This document shows, piece after piece, positions 10,090 through 22,398 of a stretch of DNA of 64,000 bases (its first letter is position 1; the number at the start of each line of letters is the position of its first letter). The notes beneath the pieces are model-generated. The model searched no databases and had not been told where the DNA came from. It was given only the letters and a program-made list of their open reading frames with translations. A program made the translations under genes and the position numbers. The stretch covers positions 75,830,811 through 75,894,810 of the forward strand of contig OZ020589.1 in the NCBI GenBank assembly GCA_963971535.1. The letters run 5' to 3'. The stretch comes from Notolepis coatsorum. Its lineage: Eukaryota > Chordata > Actinopteri > Aulopiformes > Paralepididae.

Positions 10090-13000
10090 TTACAGATCTA
10101 ATCTGTCTGGGGGTTTTGCATTTCGTTTTGGTCTACTACTTCCCCTGACCTGAGGACCATCAGGCCCTAGTATTACTCGCTCTTCCGTTTCAGGCTGTGG
10201 TAACTTAGTTGACACCATTTGATTCACATGTCTTTTACATACTTTGTTCTGAACCTCAACCATGTATGTAACCGGGCCTAATGGCCTCACAATCCTCCCA
10301 TGAACCCACTTTTCTCCTTCCCCTCCCCCATAGTTTTTCACCAACACCCGCTGGTGAGGTTGAAATGATCGGACCCTCTTCTGCGGTCCCTCCGGGCTCC
10401 GCTGTGTGCTCTGTTGTCCCGTCTCTGCACCGCTGGGCTGTATCAGCGACAGTCTCATTCTCAGTTTCCGTCCCAAGAACAGTTCTGCCGGTGTTTTACC
10501 CGTCACACAATGGGGGGTGCTCCTGTAACAAAACAAAAAGTCTTGAATAGAGTGCTGCGTTGTGATACTTTGACTCTTTGCTTTTTCCAGCGCCTTTTTC
10601 AGATTCTGCACCAGGCGCTCTGCAGCCCCATTAGAGGCAGGGTGGTACGGCGGCGACCGTGTGTGTTTCACCCCATTGTTCCTGAGAAAGTCCTGAAATG
10701 TCCGTGACTGAAATGGGGGGCCATTGTCTGACACCAGTTCCTCTGGCAGTCCATAGTTTGCGAAGAACCCCCTCAGAACCTCCACTGTTTTCTCCGCTGT
10801 CGTTGTCATCATCAATGACACTTCCGGCCACTTAGAGAAACTGTCTGTTAACACCATGAACTTATGTTTGCCTTTGTCTGCAAAATCCACGTGGACCCTC
10901 TGCCACGGTCTCACTGCCCCAGTCCATGCATGCACCGGAGCCGTCGGTGGTGTGTTCCTAGTCAGTTGACAAGGGTTACATGTGGCCACCAGGTTTTCAA
11001 TGTCTCTGTCCAGGTTTGGCCACCAAAAATGGCTACGTGCTCTGGTCTTCATTCTCACTATACCCAGGTGATCGTCATGTAACTCTTTTAACATTTGTGA
11101 CCTCAGTACGGGAGGAATGACCACTCTAAAACCCCACATCACACAATCACTCTCTACAGACAGTTCTGTACATCTCACCCAGTATGGTTTTAGTTCCTCC
11201 TCCGTGACATGCTTAGGCCACCCTTTCTGTGTGAAATCTTTCACTGTTCTCATTACTGCATCACTCTTGGTGTGCTCTGCAATCTCTCTAGCAGAGATAG
11301 GGATCTCATCTAAGAACGAGACTCTGAAGTCCGGGCTACACTCTTGTGCCTCTGCCTGCATCGGTAACCTAGATAATGCATCCGCATTCCCATGTGTCAG
11401 GGCGGCCTTATACTGAATATCGTACTGGTAGGCTGCTAGAATTAGGGCCCATCTCTGCAGTCTTGCTGCTGCTAATGTGGGAACACCTGTCTTTGGTCCT
11501 AAGATCTTGACCAGTGGCTGATGGTCTGTACAGAGGGTAAATTTTCGACCATACAAATATTCATGGAACTTTTTTACTCCAAAAATTATACTGAGGGCCT
11601 CCTTCTCTATTTGCGCATAATTTACCTCTGCCTTGGACAGGGTCCGTGAGGCATATGCTATTGGCTGCTCACTGCCATCTGGTAGCTTGTGTGATATCAC
11701 CGCCCCTATCCCGTATGGGGAAGCATCACAGGCCATTATCACTGGTAACTGGGGGTCAAAATGCGCTAGCACTGGTGCTGCTGTCAGCATCTTCTTGGTT
11801 CTCTCAAAAGCCTCTTGACGCTGCTTTGACCAGACCCATTCCTGTCCTTTCTGTAGTAGTTCTGTCATAGGTTTTATCTGTGTAGATAAAGAAGGCATGA
11901 ATTTCCCATAGTAGGTTAACAAAGACAGAAACGGCCTCAACTCTGTGGTGTTTTTGGGCACCGGGGCCTTTTCAATGGCCTCCGTTTTCTCCTGAAGGGG
12001 GTGTAACCCCTGCGCATCTATGCGATGGCCCAAATAGCACACACTGTCCTGAAAGAAAGCACACTTTCCCTTGTTTACTCTCAGCCCATATTGATCCAAC
12101 CTCTGCAGTACCCTTTCTAGATTTTTCATATGACTGTCTGTGTCATTGCCTGTCACCAATATGTCGTCTAGAAAACAGACTACCCCATCTAACCCTTGCA
12201 GCACTTGATCCATTGTTCGTTGAAATATGGCTGGAGCGCTGGCTACCCCATAAGGCAAGCGATTGTATCTGTACAACCCTTTTGGTGTGTTGATTGTTAA
12301 GTATTTCTTGCTCTCCTCTTCTAATTCCATCTGCTGATATGCCTGTGTCAAATCTAGCTTTGTAAAATGTTTCCCTCCTGCTAACTTGGCAAATAGGTCT
12401 TGTGTTCTGGGAAGAGGATACTGATCTACATCCAGAAATGGATTTACTGTTTCTTTGTAGTCCCCACATATGCGAACTGTGTTGTCTCTCTTTGGAATAT
12501 TCACTATGGGTGCTGCCCACTCACTGTGTGGCACTGGAGAAATAACCCCTTGCTTCTCCAAGTCATCTAGCTGTTTGTTTACAGCTTCCCGCAAAGCATA
12601 AGGAACAGACCTGGCTTTGCAAAACCTAGGTTTTGCATGTGGGGACACATACATTTTAGCCTTAACCCCTGTCACTTTACCCAAACCATTGCCAAATACC
12701 TGCATATATGTCTGACACAGGGACTCCACCGGATCCCCTATCCTGTTGACCTTAGACCAGTCTAGGTTTAATGGTCTTATCCAATTACGACCCATGAGTG
12801 CAGGACCCCGCCCCCTGGCTACCACTAAGGGTAACTGCCACTTCTGTTCCCCACTCTCAACTGTGACCATTATCTTCCCCATTAGCTCCAATGGCTCATC
12901 TGTGTACGTTTTCAACTTAGTCATACATGGAAGTAATGTTACATTTTTGAACTTGGCATGGTACATACTCTCTGATATGACTGACAACGCGGCACCTGTA

Positions 13001-14022
13001 TCCACCTCCATACATATTTTCTGATCATTACATTTCACAAACACATTGTATGGTTTCTCATACTCACAATCCATATTAGGTCGGACTGTATACAGTCCCA
13101 TTTGAGTCTGTTCCTCTGAACCGGACCCGTACTCTGCCTGTTCATGTTCAGTCTCTGAGATCATGTTGACTCCTCCTCCTCGCCCGCCTCTGTGCTGGGC
13201 CGCGCGCGTTGCTCTCCCTCGCTGATCTTGTCCATTGAATTGGCCCCTCTTCCTGCAAGCCCTCTCCAGATGCCCCGTCGTCTTGCAAAACCGACACTGG
13301 AAATCCTTGTAGCGACAATCTCCCGCCGAATGCCCTCTCCCGTTGCAGCGGTTACATTCCGACGCATTGCCGCTCTTCTGCTCTGTTCCTGCTCTCGGTG
13401 GTCGCTGTCCTCCCGTAGCGTCTTCACGTTGTCTTCCCGTCATCTCCACTCTGTCGGTTCTGAACTGCGGCTCTGGGACAAACCTTTTCATGCTGACCAC
13501 GGTGCATTCATAGTTGTTGGTGATCTCCAGCGTCTTGGTCCACGCTAAAACCCCATCACAAGCTGCATTCAGCAGCTTACTGCGCAGATCGTTACTTGTG
13601 ATACCGCAGATAAACTGGTCACGAAGCTGCTCTTCCATTGATGTTCCAAACGCACACCAAGAAGCCAATCCTTTCAATGCCGCCACATATTCCGTGAGCG
13701 ATTCACCAGAGAGCTGTTTGCGATTTCTGAACGTATACCTCTCTGCTAGCACATTCTTCTTTGGTGAAAAATAGGCTCTCACTGCCGTTAACAAGTCCTT
13801 CAAGTCCACGTCGCCTGGCCTGTCCGGCACCACCAAATCCTTGAGCAATGTAAACGTTTTAGCTCCTACCATGGAGAGAAACACAGCCCTTTGCCGGCCT
13901 GCCGCGATGTTGTTTGCGATGAAAAACTGCTGAAGTCTCTCTTCATAGGCTTCAAATGTCTCTATCGTCTCATCAAACACCAGTCCCGTTTCTAGACTGT
14001 ACAGCGCCATTCCTTTTTGCAC
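10090..14022 (-). CDS. Gypsy Gag-Pol polyprotein
   Basis: A single 1310-residue frame of a Ty3/gypsy retroelement. Parts in order, with approximate residues: Gag (1-210), two CCHC zinc knuckles (222-257), aspartic protease around VDTGAA (340), reverse transcriptase around FLDD (617), RNase H around ACDAS (763), integrase zinc-binding region (980-1017), integrase core (1045-1145) and a C-terminal tail without a recognisable chromodomain. Gag and Pol share one frame, as in some animal gypsy elements, so no frameshift is needed between them. The start codon at 14022 lies about 140 bases inside the 5' LTR edge. It looks whole; expression is unknown. Confidence 0.93.
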   Translation of the reverse strand: MQKGMALYSLETGLVFDETIETFEAYEERLQQFFIANNIAAGRQRAVFLSMVGAKTFTLLKDLVVPDRPGDVDLKDLLTAVRAYFSPKKNVLAERYTFRNRKQLSGESLTEYVAALKGLASWCAFGTSMEEQLRDQFICGITSNDLRSKLLNAACDGVLAWTKTLEITNNYECTVVSMKRFVPEPQFRTDRVEMTGRQREDATGGQRPPRAGTEQKSGNASECNRCNGRGHSAGDCRYKDFQCRFCKTTGHLERACRKRGQFNGQDQRGRATRAAQHRGGRGGGVNMISETEHEQAEYGSGSEEQTQMGLYTVRPNMDCEYEKPYNVFVKCNDQKICMEVDTGAALSVISESMYHAKFKNVTLLPCMTKLKTYTDEPLELMGKIMVTVESGEQKWQLPLVVARGRGPALMGRNWIRPLNLDWSKVNRIGDPVESLCQTYMQVFGNGLGKVTGVKAKMYVSPHAKPRFCKARSVPYALREAVNKQLDDLEKQGVISPVPHSEWAAPIVNIPKRDNTVRICGDYKETVNPFLDVDQYPLPRTQDLFAKLAGGKHFTKLDLTQAYQQMELEEESKKYLTINTPKGLYRYNRLPYGVASAPAIFQRTMDQVLQGLDGVVCFLDDILVTGNDTDSHMKNLERVLQRLDQYGLRVNKGKCAFFQDSVCYLGHRIDAQGLHPLQEKTEAIEKAPVPKNTTELRPFLSLLTYYGKFMPSLSTQIKPMTELLQKGQEWVWSKQRQEAFERTKKMLTAAPVLAHFDPQLPVIMACDASPYGIGAVISHKLPDGSEQPIAYASRTLSKAEVNYAQIEKEALSIIFGVKKFHEYLYGRKFTLCTDHQPLVKILGPKTGVPTLAAARLQRWALILAAYQYDIQYKAALTHGNADALSRLPMQAEAQECSPDFRVSFLDEIPISAREIAEHTKSDAVMRTVKDFTQKGWPKHVTEEELKPYWVRCTELSVESDCVMWGFRVVIPPVLRSQMLKELHDDHLGIVRMKTRARSHFWWPNLDRDIENLVATCNPCQLTRNTPPTAPVHAWTGAVRPWQRVHVDFADKGKHKFMVLTDSFSKWPEVSLMMTTTAEKTVEVLRGFFANYGLPEELVSDNGPPFQSRTFQDFLRNNGVKHTRSPPYHPASNGAAERLVQNLKKALEKAKSQSITTQHSIQDFLFCYRSTPHCVTGKTPAELFLGRKLRMRLSLIQPSGAETGQQSTQRSPEGPQKRVRSFQPHQRVLVKNYGGGEGEKWVHGRIVRPLGPVTYMVEVQNKVCKRHVNQMVSTKLPQPETEERVILGPDGPQVRGSSRPKRNAKPPDRLDL

Positions 14023-14160
14023 TTCCCCGCCACGAGTTCCAAGAGAGAAAAAAAAAACGTGGAAGCTAGCTTGACTATTATTCTTTCTTCGGCTACAAGC
14101 CTACAACCTCTATTTCCGAGGTGGACACAAACGTGTGTTTTGCTTTATCCTCGTCGCCAC

Positions 14161-14385
14161 TGTAGTATCTTAATAGAAGAGACCGTGGTAGTGCTCAGTT
14201 GTGCTTTATTCACAGTTGGTATTCATACAGGTAAACAGTGAAACCCGCAGCCAGTCCCTCTGGCTGCTCCTTATTCTGACACAGAGCGCTCCGAGGCGCC
14301 TCTGGTTCACGTAACAGTAACCAATGATAAGCAAGACATGTGACACCTTAACATCAGGGGAGTTGTAGTCCTACACTACACTACA
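14161..14385 (-). repeat. Gypsy 5' LTR
   Basis: 225 bases, identical by eye to the 3' LTR. The plus-strand flank after it is ctaagcag, where the host hAT resumes. Confidence 0.92.
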
Positions 14386-14485
14386 CTAAGCAGTAAAAAT
14401 AAACTGACCTGCAGTTACAACCAAGACTGGCAAACGACACATGCCTGGGTGAGGCCGATGTCAGGCAATCCTCAGGGAGCTTTCT

Positions 14486-14863
14486 GTGTTTTGTTTCATA
14501 GTTTGTTTTTCAATTGCTCATGGAGGAGAATACGACTTGAAGCGCCACAGTGGACGTGAGTCTCACATGAAAGTGGCTCACCAAAAAGAAACATCCAGAT
14601 CTATGGATATGTTTCTTCTTAAACCAAAAAATGATAGCCAGACGGACAAGGTCACTGCAGCGGAGATAACAAGCATCTATCACACTGTACAACACTCCCA
14701 TTCATACAGGTCAGCCGACTGTGGTAGCAAGCTAGCTCCTGTCATTTGGCCAGACTCAGATATTGCAAAAATAATATTGTGTGGTCGTACAAAAGCTACA
14801 TCCATAGTTATCCATAGTTATAGAGAAACACAATTTATTTGTATTATTATTTTTGTTCCCTAG
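14486..14863 (+). pseudogene. hAT transposase N-terminal remnant (zinc-finger part)
   Basis: The frame encodes HGGEYDLKRHSGRESH, a BED/TTF-type zinc-finger ending, followed by YHTVQHSHSYRSADCGSKL. I recognise this word pattern from fish hAT-derived proteins. In hAT transposases the N-terminal finger binds the transposon ends. The catalytic and C-terminal dimerisation regions are absent and the frame runs out into unrelated sequence after about residue 105. It belongs to the hAT at 9652-15156 and cannot make an active enzyme. The first roughly 7 codons (MFCFIVC) are probably intron or leader rather than coding. Confidence 0.65.
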
Positions 14864-15154
14864 TGTTCCCTAGTTCTGCATGTGTTAACAGGGAATATCG
14901 AACACAAGACATTCCTGTCAAGTGATAAAGTTTGAATATTTAAAACAGATGGTAACAAGCCGGCTGCCAGTGCCAAGATGAATGTGGAGAGATATAATTC
15001 TGTATTTAATTTGTATTTATTTTGATTTAACCTTTATCTATTTGGTGAAGACGAGTTATTCTAATAAAATAAATTACATTATCTAACTGTCCCACTTTGT
15101 CCCACCAAAATCTTACTGTTGTCCTGCTTTTGGACTTTTTGCATCTGGTCATCC

Positions 15155-15338
<184 letters not shown>

Positions 15339-15368
15339 TAGTTTCATGTGACAGACATTATCACTCAC

Positions 15369-16188
15369 TGTTGACAGAATTGGCTATGGGGCGACAATAA
15401 TATACTCATGAGGCATGGTTTCTACCTTGAGCCCTTAACCTGTTAATCTGTAGACCGTTTTCGCCTAAAGGTAAATGGAAGATTGCTCCACTTCTGCAAG
15501 GTCAATTTGCATGTTCTTGGTATCTAGGAACATCTAGGGACCTGGGGGTATGTATTTCCAGTGTCAGAAATATTGTGTCTGTTACTAGGCTGAGTAAATT
15601 GTAATGAATACATTAATTATGATTAATTATGATTTATGATTTTGATGATGATGATCAAAAATGTAAAACATTTTCTGAAAAATGCTTACTGATCTCATTC
15701 ACCACCTTATTGAGATCATGTGTACAAAAAATCTAAGCAAATGAACCGCGGGAAGATGATTAAACAGAAGGATTTGTAGATACAGTAATGAATTATAATC
15801 GACTTTAATTATAAATTCATATTTGACCTTGAACTTGACCTTGACCTTATTATGGCCAAATCATACATCTATGGATAGGAAAAATGCTCCTCTTTCCAAT
15901 GGCAGGGTTGAATCTGGATTTAGTCATTTCTTGCGGTTTTTCGGCGTGGTTTATTATTCACATTGGTTCATAGTACAGCAGCACATGAGGTCTCCTCTCC
16001 GTGAGAGGTAGATGGGGAAGAGATAGAGGGGGAGGAGACATCTCCTTAAATACCCTCCACCTGGCAGTAGCATTAGCGGCTCCGCCTATAGCACCCTCTA
16101 GTGGAAACAGTTATGTACAGTCAGTGGAAACAGTTGTGTACAGTTAGACAGTTACTTGTAATCCTACATATAACCTCTAACTTTAACA
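15369..16188 (-). repeat. Copia 3' LTR with 502 extra bases
   Basis: 15369-15438 and 15941-16188 match the right LTR. 15439-15940 has no counterpart there. The extra block is AT-rich, begins cctgttaatctg and ends ttcttgcggtttt, without clear inverted repeats or target duplication. Confidence 0.85.
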
Positions 16189-16639
16189 CTCCCACTTAGG
16201 GTTGTCTAGCACACTGTATAACTTCTTCAAAAACTATTTACAAAGAAAATAATACAGTTCAGAACATCAAAAAGAATATGGCAGTCAATATTTACACACC
16301 AAACATGACCTCTGCAAATCTTTTAAATTTCAGTTTGGAAGCTGGTTTCGTCATAGCGTCTGCTACCATGTCGTCTGTTGGACAATAAATCAGTGCCATT
16401 CTTTCTTCTCTGATGACAGATCTAATGAAATGGTATTTTATATTGACATGTTTACATCTCTATCGGCACACAGGGTTTCTAGCAATCGCAATGGTTCCCT
16501 GGTTGTCCTCGTAAACAACAGTCTTCTTATATACATAGGTATCCATCCCTTCGAGCAGTTGTTCTAGATAAATACATTCCTGTATTGTCATAGCTAGAGC
16601 CATATATTCGGCTTCACAAGTTGATAGTGCCACTGTGGG

Positions 16640-18300
16640 CTACGTCTTTGTTTTCCATGAAACCAGTGAGCTGTTTGAGTTCAAACTCACGCAATATCCT
16701 GTGGTACTTCTTCTATCTGTGGTGTCAGCTGCCCAGTCTGCATCACTGTAGGCTTTAAGCCCTAAGCCCTCGCTGCTCTTTCTGAAACAAAGCTGTTTAT
16801 CTGCTGTACCTTTGAGATAACGAAAAACATGTTTTACCGTAATCCAGTGCTCCTCTGTGGGATCAGCAAAATGCTGTGACAATTTACTCACTAAAAAACA
16901 TAGGTCAGGGCGAGTACATGTTGTCAAATAAATGAGGCTACCCACAGCTTCTCTGTAAATTTTTACATCTGTCAGTTTCTGAGCATCCTCCTGGTAGTCT
17001 AGTTTTTGATCACATGGTGTTTCCCTTGGTCTACATTCTTGCATGTCAAAACGTTTCATGATCTTTTCCACATATCTCTTCTGGGATATTTTTACACAAC
17101 TGGCAGGCTGTTCAAAGTCCATGCCTAGAAAATGCTTTAACCTGCCAAGGTCTTTCATTTTGAATCTGGTGGAGAGCATACCTTTCACCTGTTCTAGGTT
17201 TCTAGTGTTGTCTGCTGCGATGATCAAATCATCCACCCAAATGACGATTATCACTTTTCCTGACTCTTTTGACTCCCTTGAGTAAACACAGGGGTCTACT
17301 GGGTTCTGTAGGAAGTTATCTTCAATGAGACATGTGTGAAGCATCTCGTTCCAATTTCGCCCAGACTGTTTCAGGCCGTAAATGGATTTTTCTAGCTTGC
17401 ACACTAGCTTCTCTCCTTTCTTTTCGTAACCTTCAGGTTGTTCCATATATATCTTTCTATCTATGGGTGCGTGCAGATAGGCTGTCTTCACATCCATCTG
17501 ATGTAGAATCAAATTGTCCTCAGCTGCTTTCTGCATCACTACCCTTACACTGGTCAGATTGGCTGTGGGGGAGAATGTTTCACCGTAGTCTATCCCCTCC
17601 CTCTGACAGTAACCTTTAGCTACAAATCTCGCTTTGTACTTGTCGTGGCCTTCAATACCCTCCTTGATTGAATACACCCATTTACCTCCCACTGTCTGTC
17701 TGCCCTCTGGTAACTTGGTTAGAGTAAAGGTGTGGTTGTCCTCTAGGGACCTCATCTCCTCATCCATTGCTCTCTCCCATTTCCTTGATTCAGGGGACAC
17801 TATGGCCTCTTTAAAGGTCTGAGGTACCCCACTGACTACTCTGTAGCAGTAATCAATGGTGGTAAGTGTACTGTCATCCTCGTCACTTTCTCTCTGGGCA
17901 TAGTCTGTCAGATACTTTGGGGGTTTGTGTTCCCTTGAGGGATACCTCCCACTGCTTGGGGCACATGACGTCACCCTCGGGTGCTCCTCGTCATCGCCCT
18001 CTGGGGGTTGCTGACTGTCTGTCTGCACGACCGTGCTAAGTACACTGGGCTGAGGTGTCTCTGTTTCTTCACACCTTACTCTGGAGTCCAGCTCTGGCTC
18101 CTCTGTCTGTGTCTCGTTCTCACATGTTGTCTTTGTGACAAACTTGACTAGCCTGTGTTTCTGCACACCCCCTTTACCGGGATAATAAACTAGGAAAGCG
18201 GGGCTTCCTTTGTCGTGCCCTACAAAGAGTCCTTTTTCACATCTGGACTCGAGCTTTCCTCTGTCCTGCAGGTAAGCATAACACACTGATCCAAATTGGT
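16640..18300 (-). pseudogene. Copia reverse transcriptase-RNase H part
   Basis: Fossil pol part of the copia element. It shows the copia-type reverse transcriptase block (WVYSIKEG, then YKARFVAKGY, then WVDDLIIAAD) and the copia RNase H block (AYSDADWA, then STTGYC). The integrase tail precedes it. The order integrase before reverse transcriptase separates copia from gypsy. Confidence 0.88.
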
Positions 18301-18329
18301 GCATCCTAGCTAGATTACACTTCTTTCCT

Positions 18330-20100
18330 GTCAGTGCTGTATACGGGGTGTGCCCGTGTGCTTATTAAAGCACCTGTTTCTGGTGTAAGCGGCTTCTTGC
18401 ACTGCATAATGCCATAGACTCTTAGGTAAGTTACTGTCTACTAGCTTACACCTAGCCATTTTGAAAAGAGTGCGCCATTCCCTCTCTGCCACTCCGTTCT
18501 GGTGTGGGGAATATGGACATGACGTCTCGTGTCTTATCTTGTTCCGTCTCAACAGTGATTGGAACTCTCTGTTTGTGAACTTGTCGTTGTCATTACACTC
18601 TGTTTGCTGATAATACATTCTCTGGTACACCTCTATGTTAAATCGCGTACCGTTAGGCTCTGCAAGAAAATGTTTACCTTCATTGAAGAACACTTTGGCA
18701 CCGTTCGCAGTAGCAGATCTTACAGAGAATAGTTCTTGTGGGAACGAGGGTACGTAGAGAGCGTTCTTTAACGTCACTGTACGCCGGCGCCCCTCACTGT
18801 CTATGAGGCATACCTGTGCGTCTCATCTCTCTTGCGCCAACCCGTAGGTGCGCTTACCATCTGCCAGCTCCATGCTGTGTTTCTCCGGGTGGAAAGTGTT
18901 GTCAAGGTTCTTGAACCGACTCCCGTCGTTGATGACGTGGGACGACGCACCTGTGTCCACGATCAGTCTCTTCCTTTGGGCCTGCTGCAGCTGCGTTGGC
19001 CTGGTGACGTATGCTGTCTGCGCCCCGGGGATGAAGCCCTCTTGTCCCGCTACTCTCCGGGCGTCGCCTCCATTCATCTCACGTCAACCGTCGCCGCCAT
19101 CTTGTCCATGGCCGCCATCTTGTCCATGCGCGTATCGCGCGCTCATGCACGCTCTGTCTGTGTGCCCCGTGGATTTGCAGAAGCCACACCAGACAGTCCT
19201 TGTGCAGTTACCTCTCCGATGGCCTTTCTCTCCGCATCTCCAACACGCCAGCTCCGTCGTGGGCCTGGTCTTCTCCCTCGGCGTCGCTCGGGCCTTCAGC
19301 ACCCTCTCTCCCGCCTCCGCGGCGGCTGGGTGGATATCTTCTGAGGCCTCGAAATTTCGTAACTTGACCTTGAACTTTCCCAGCGTCATGTCCGCTGAAC
19401 CGTGTGTTACCAGGAGCGTGAACGGCTTGTACAGCTCCGGTAGTCCCCTCATCACCATCGCCATCATTAGCCCATCGCTTGGTGCTTCTCCTGCACTTTT
19501 CAATGCCGTAATGATCTGCTCAGCTCTGATGACGTATTTGGTCACAGTCTCGGTGTGCCCCTTCTTCAGTGCTGTTAGTGCTATGTAGAGGGCCACGACT
19601 CTGGGTCTTCCTTGCCCGATATAATGCTCTCTCAACACTCCCAGGCTTTCTCTGCCTTTGTCTTTAGTGTCGCGGAATATCAGCCCCAAGCTTGTGTCGT
19701 CGAGCAGTGGTGCTAACTCACAGTATGCATCTGCATTATGCTTGTCGTCCAGGGCTTGTGCTTCCGCCGCCAGGTCTCCCGTGGGGGCCGTCAAGATCGT
19801 CGTCTTCAGTCCCACAACGTGCATGGAGCATAACATGCGCTCTTCCCAGAGCTCATAGTCCTCTGCCTTTCCATTGAATGAGGGCCATTTGCTCCTTCCT
19901 TTTGTCGCCACGAGTTTGAAGACGGGGTTCTCCCCCTCGCCTCCGTTGGGCTCAGCATGCTCCGTCTCCCCGGTGCCGCCTCGCCGGGGCTCTGTGCGCT
20001 GCTCTCCGGGTGCGTCCGCTTGCCCGCCAGCAGCAGCGCGTCGGTGGGGTCGGTGCCCCGCTTCCTTTTGACATGCAGGATCGTCGTGTTGGATTCCATG
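18330..20100 (-). pseudogene. Copia gag, protease and integrase remnants
   Basis: Fossil parts upstream of the reverse transcriptase: a Gag segment with two CCHC knuckles (CWRCGEKGHRRGNC and CGFCKSTGHTDRAC) at about 19.1-19.9 kb, a retropepsin segment (VDTGASSHVI) at about 18.9-19.0 kb, and an integrase segment (YSPHQNGVAERE) at about 18.3-18.7 kb. Broken. Confidence 0.85.
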
Positions 20101-20243
20101 TTGCTCTTTTGATGGTGGGCGTAGCTTTAGCTCTGTTGGTATAGCCTTTAGCCACGCGGTGCACCCGGCGCTAAACTAGCCTATACTTCAGCTAAACTTG
20201 CTACCCTTATTATTTCGCCCCTGTGTGATCTGGGCCCATAACC

Positions 20244-20561
20244 TGTTGACAGAATTGGCTATGGGGCAACAATAATATACTCATGAGGCATGGTTTCTAC
20301 CTTGAGCCCTTAATCGGCGTGGTTTATTATTTACATTGGTTCATAGTACAGCAGCACATGAGGTCTCCTCTCCGTGAGAGGTAGATGGGGAAGAGATAGA
20401 GGGGGAGGAGACATCTCCTTAAATACCCTCCACCTGGCGGTAGCATTAGCAGCTCCGCCTATAGCACCCTCTAGTGGAAATTGTTATGTACAGTCAGTGG
20501 AAACAGTTGTGTACAGTTAGACAGTTACTTGCAATCCTACATATAACCTCTAACTTTAACA
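20244..20561 (-). repeat. Copia 5' LTR
   Basis: 318 bases, TGTTAAAGTT...TCTGTCAACA on the minus strand. The adjoining internal sequence (ggttatgggcccagat) sits where the primer-binding site is expected. Confidence 0.88.
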
Positions 20562-21109
20562 CTCACTCACTCATTCACTCACTCACACACATCAAAGACT
20601 ATGACCATTGTATTAGAGCAGTTGACCAGCTAGCTTGAATAGGCTGGCGTGTCCAGACGGCTATGTGGATTCTGTAACTATAAGGCATGTCTGTTGATAC
20701 CCAGAGACACAGTTTATAGCTGTCAGCTGGAAGAGAGGACGTTTTTGACTTGAATGCGGTACAACCCTTTTTGCCTGTTTGCTGAATAAAACAAACCAAA
20801 CCAGAAGCCATTTTGCTTTGAAATCGTGGTCCAGACTACTTTCCTGCTTTTGAACCAGAACCAGCTTTTACCAAAGGAATATACAACACGTATTTACTCA
20901 CGTTTCTGTTTATGCTGAAGCTAAAAGTGTCATGTTACCACATGTTGGACCATGAGTGGTTTAACCTATTAGTGACATCACACATACAACTTCATGTTAC
21001 AGAGAAGCTCTCCCTCTCCACTGGATGCAATTGAAAAGGGAGCTCTGGTGACAAATTCAGCACAAATAACAATCTGTATAGTACAGTATAGTCAAAGTCA
21101 TGTTAATGT

Positions 21110-21163
21110 AGCCACCTGAATATGTCTGGCTATTATTCAGGGTGGCTAACATTAATCTTTTGC
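21110..21163. repeat. Short imperfect hairpin
   Basis: taatgtagccacctgaata pairs with ttattcagggtggctaac across a 10-base loop, with two single-base bulges. Probably the remains of a MITE. A structured RNA is possible but unsupported. Confidence 0.6.
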
Positions 21164-22398
21164 ATTCCCTGTGCTCACGTGGACGTTGTAACCAGTTGAC
21201 CGCTCTTGATCATACCTACTCGGACATGGACAATTAACGTGCGGTTCTCTTTGATCACCCCTCCCTGACATTGACTATTAACTTGCTGCTCTTTGATTCT
21301 CCTTCTTCAAAACATTGGCGTTTCATAGCAGGACAGGACTACAGGTGCCGGCAGGGGGCGGTGGTGGTCGCTGGGCAGGAAGGACATCAGGAGAAGAAGA
21401 ACGAGTTCAACGCCAAGTGCAGCCGAGAGGAACCTCCTCTTTGGCGTTCTACACAGAGGAGAGAGGACGTCTTCAACGAGAGCACCAGCGAGCGAGCGAG
21501 CGAGGAACAGACTCAGCTACAAAACGGGTTATTCCAGAAATACATGCGGTAGTTGAGCGTTTGATTAATGCGCCGGATAAGCTCAGTTACACAACGGGTT
21601 ATCCTAGACATATCTGTGGTAGCTTAGTATTTGGTTCATGTGCCAGAGACACTGTGAAGGAATCAACAGGCGAGCATCGCCGAAGACCAAGTGGTAGGCA
21701 TTGGCCACCTTGTGTTAGCTGTGTATAGGCGGCATAGCAGGAGGGTTCAACACGACCCACAGTTTAGCTGTGTTTAGGCGAGTACCACAGTTTAGCATGC
21801 GCGCCGGCCCACCCCTTCAGCCCAGCAGAGGACGCCACTACACTCCACGCTTCTCCAGCCTCTCCAAGCCGTTGCCCAGCATCACCTGCCCCAGCGTCTA
21901 CTCCGCCCCGTTGACTGTTATCGCGGGATCTCCGTCTGCCATCTTAGCATCCAGACTAGCGGTGCTGAGGTTGGGCCCGTCATCTTGGATAAGTATCCGT
22001 GGTGCTCTGAGTGTGGAAACGTGTTCGGTAGACAGTCCACTGTGGGGAGCAGGCTCTGTAAGAGTGAAGATAAACGGTGCTTTGAACGCACACGGGAGAG
22101 CAGTGTATAGGGGCGCCCCAACCATTTCAAGCCGGCTTTAGATAGGACTTTATTTGCTAAATGTGGGCCCACTGTTAATTTCTTTTGAGTGTAATAATAT
22201 GTGTGTTCCTTTATAAAATTCCCATTCAGTAACCCCTTTATCCCTTCCCTCTTCCTCCCCTCTCTCCACACCTATGGAGTAGCGGAACAGTATATATAAG
22301 CCCTTAAAGGGAAGGTGTTGTTACTGTGTCTAGCCCAGTGTGGGAAGCACTTTAGTCTGTGTTACAGAGCGAGAGCACTGGGTGGCCAGGGCGTAATT

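Larger units (their letters stand above)
9839..14385 (-). mobile_element. Ty3/gypsy LTR retroelement, looks whole
   Basis: This minus-strand element of 4547 bases has two 225-base LTRs (9839-10063 and 14161-14385) that I read as identical, so the insertion is very young. A purine-rich tract (gggtaggggaggag on the minus strand) borders the 3' LTR, and a tggcgacgagg primer-binding-site-like sequence follows the 5' LTR. One reading frame fills the interior. No envelope gene is present. A clean 5-base target duplication was not found (gaaag against ctaag). Confidence 0.92.
15369..20561 (-). mobile_element. Ty1/copia LTR retroelement, broken
   Basis: A minus-strand copia element flanked by an exact 5-base target duplication, ctcac (15364-15368 and 20562-20566). 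The right (5') LTR is 318 bases (20244-20561). The left (3') LTR is 15369-16188 and carries about 502 extra bases. A purine tract (aagtgggag on the minus strand) precedes the 3' LTR. Parts in copia order are gag, protease, integrase, reverse transcriptase and RNase H. It is broken, with several breaks. The shared LTR sequence differs at roughly half a dozen sites in 318, making it older than the gypsy and BEL copies here. Confidence 0.9.

Noticed and set aside
22005-22125. Possible C2H2 zinc-finger remnant (CSECGNVF, and HTGE in another frame)
   Set aside because: There is only one half-finger, in two different frames, with no tandem fingers nearby. Chance cannot be excluded.
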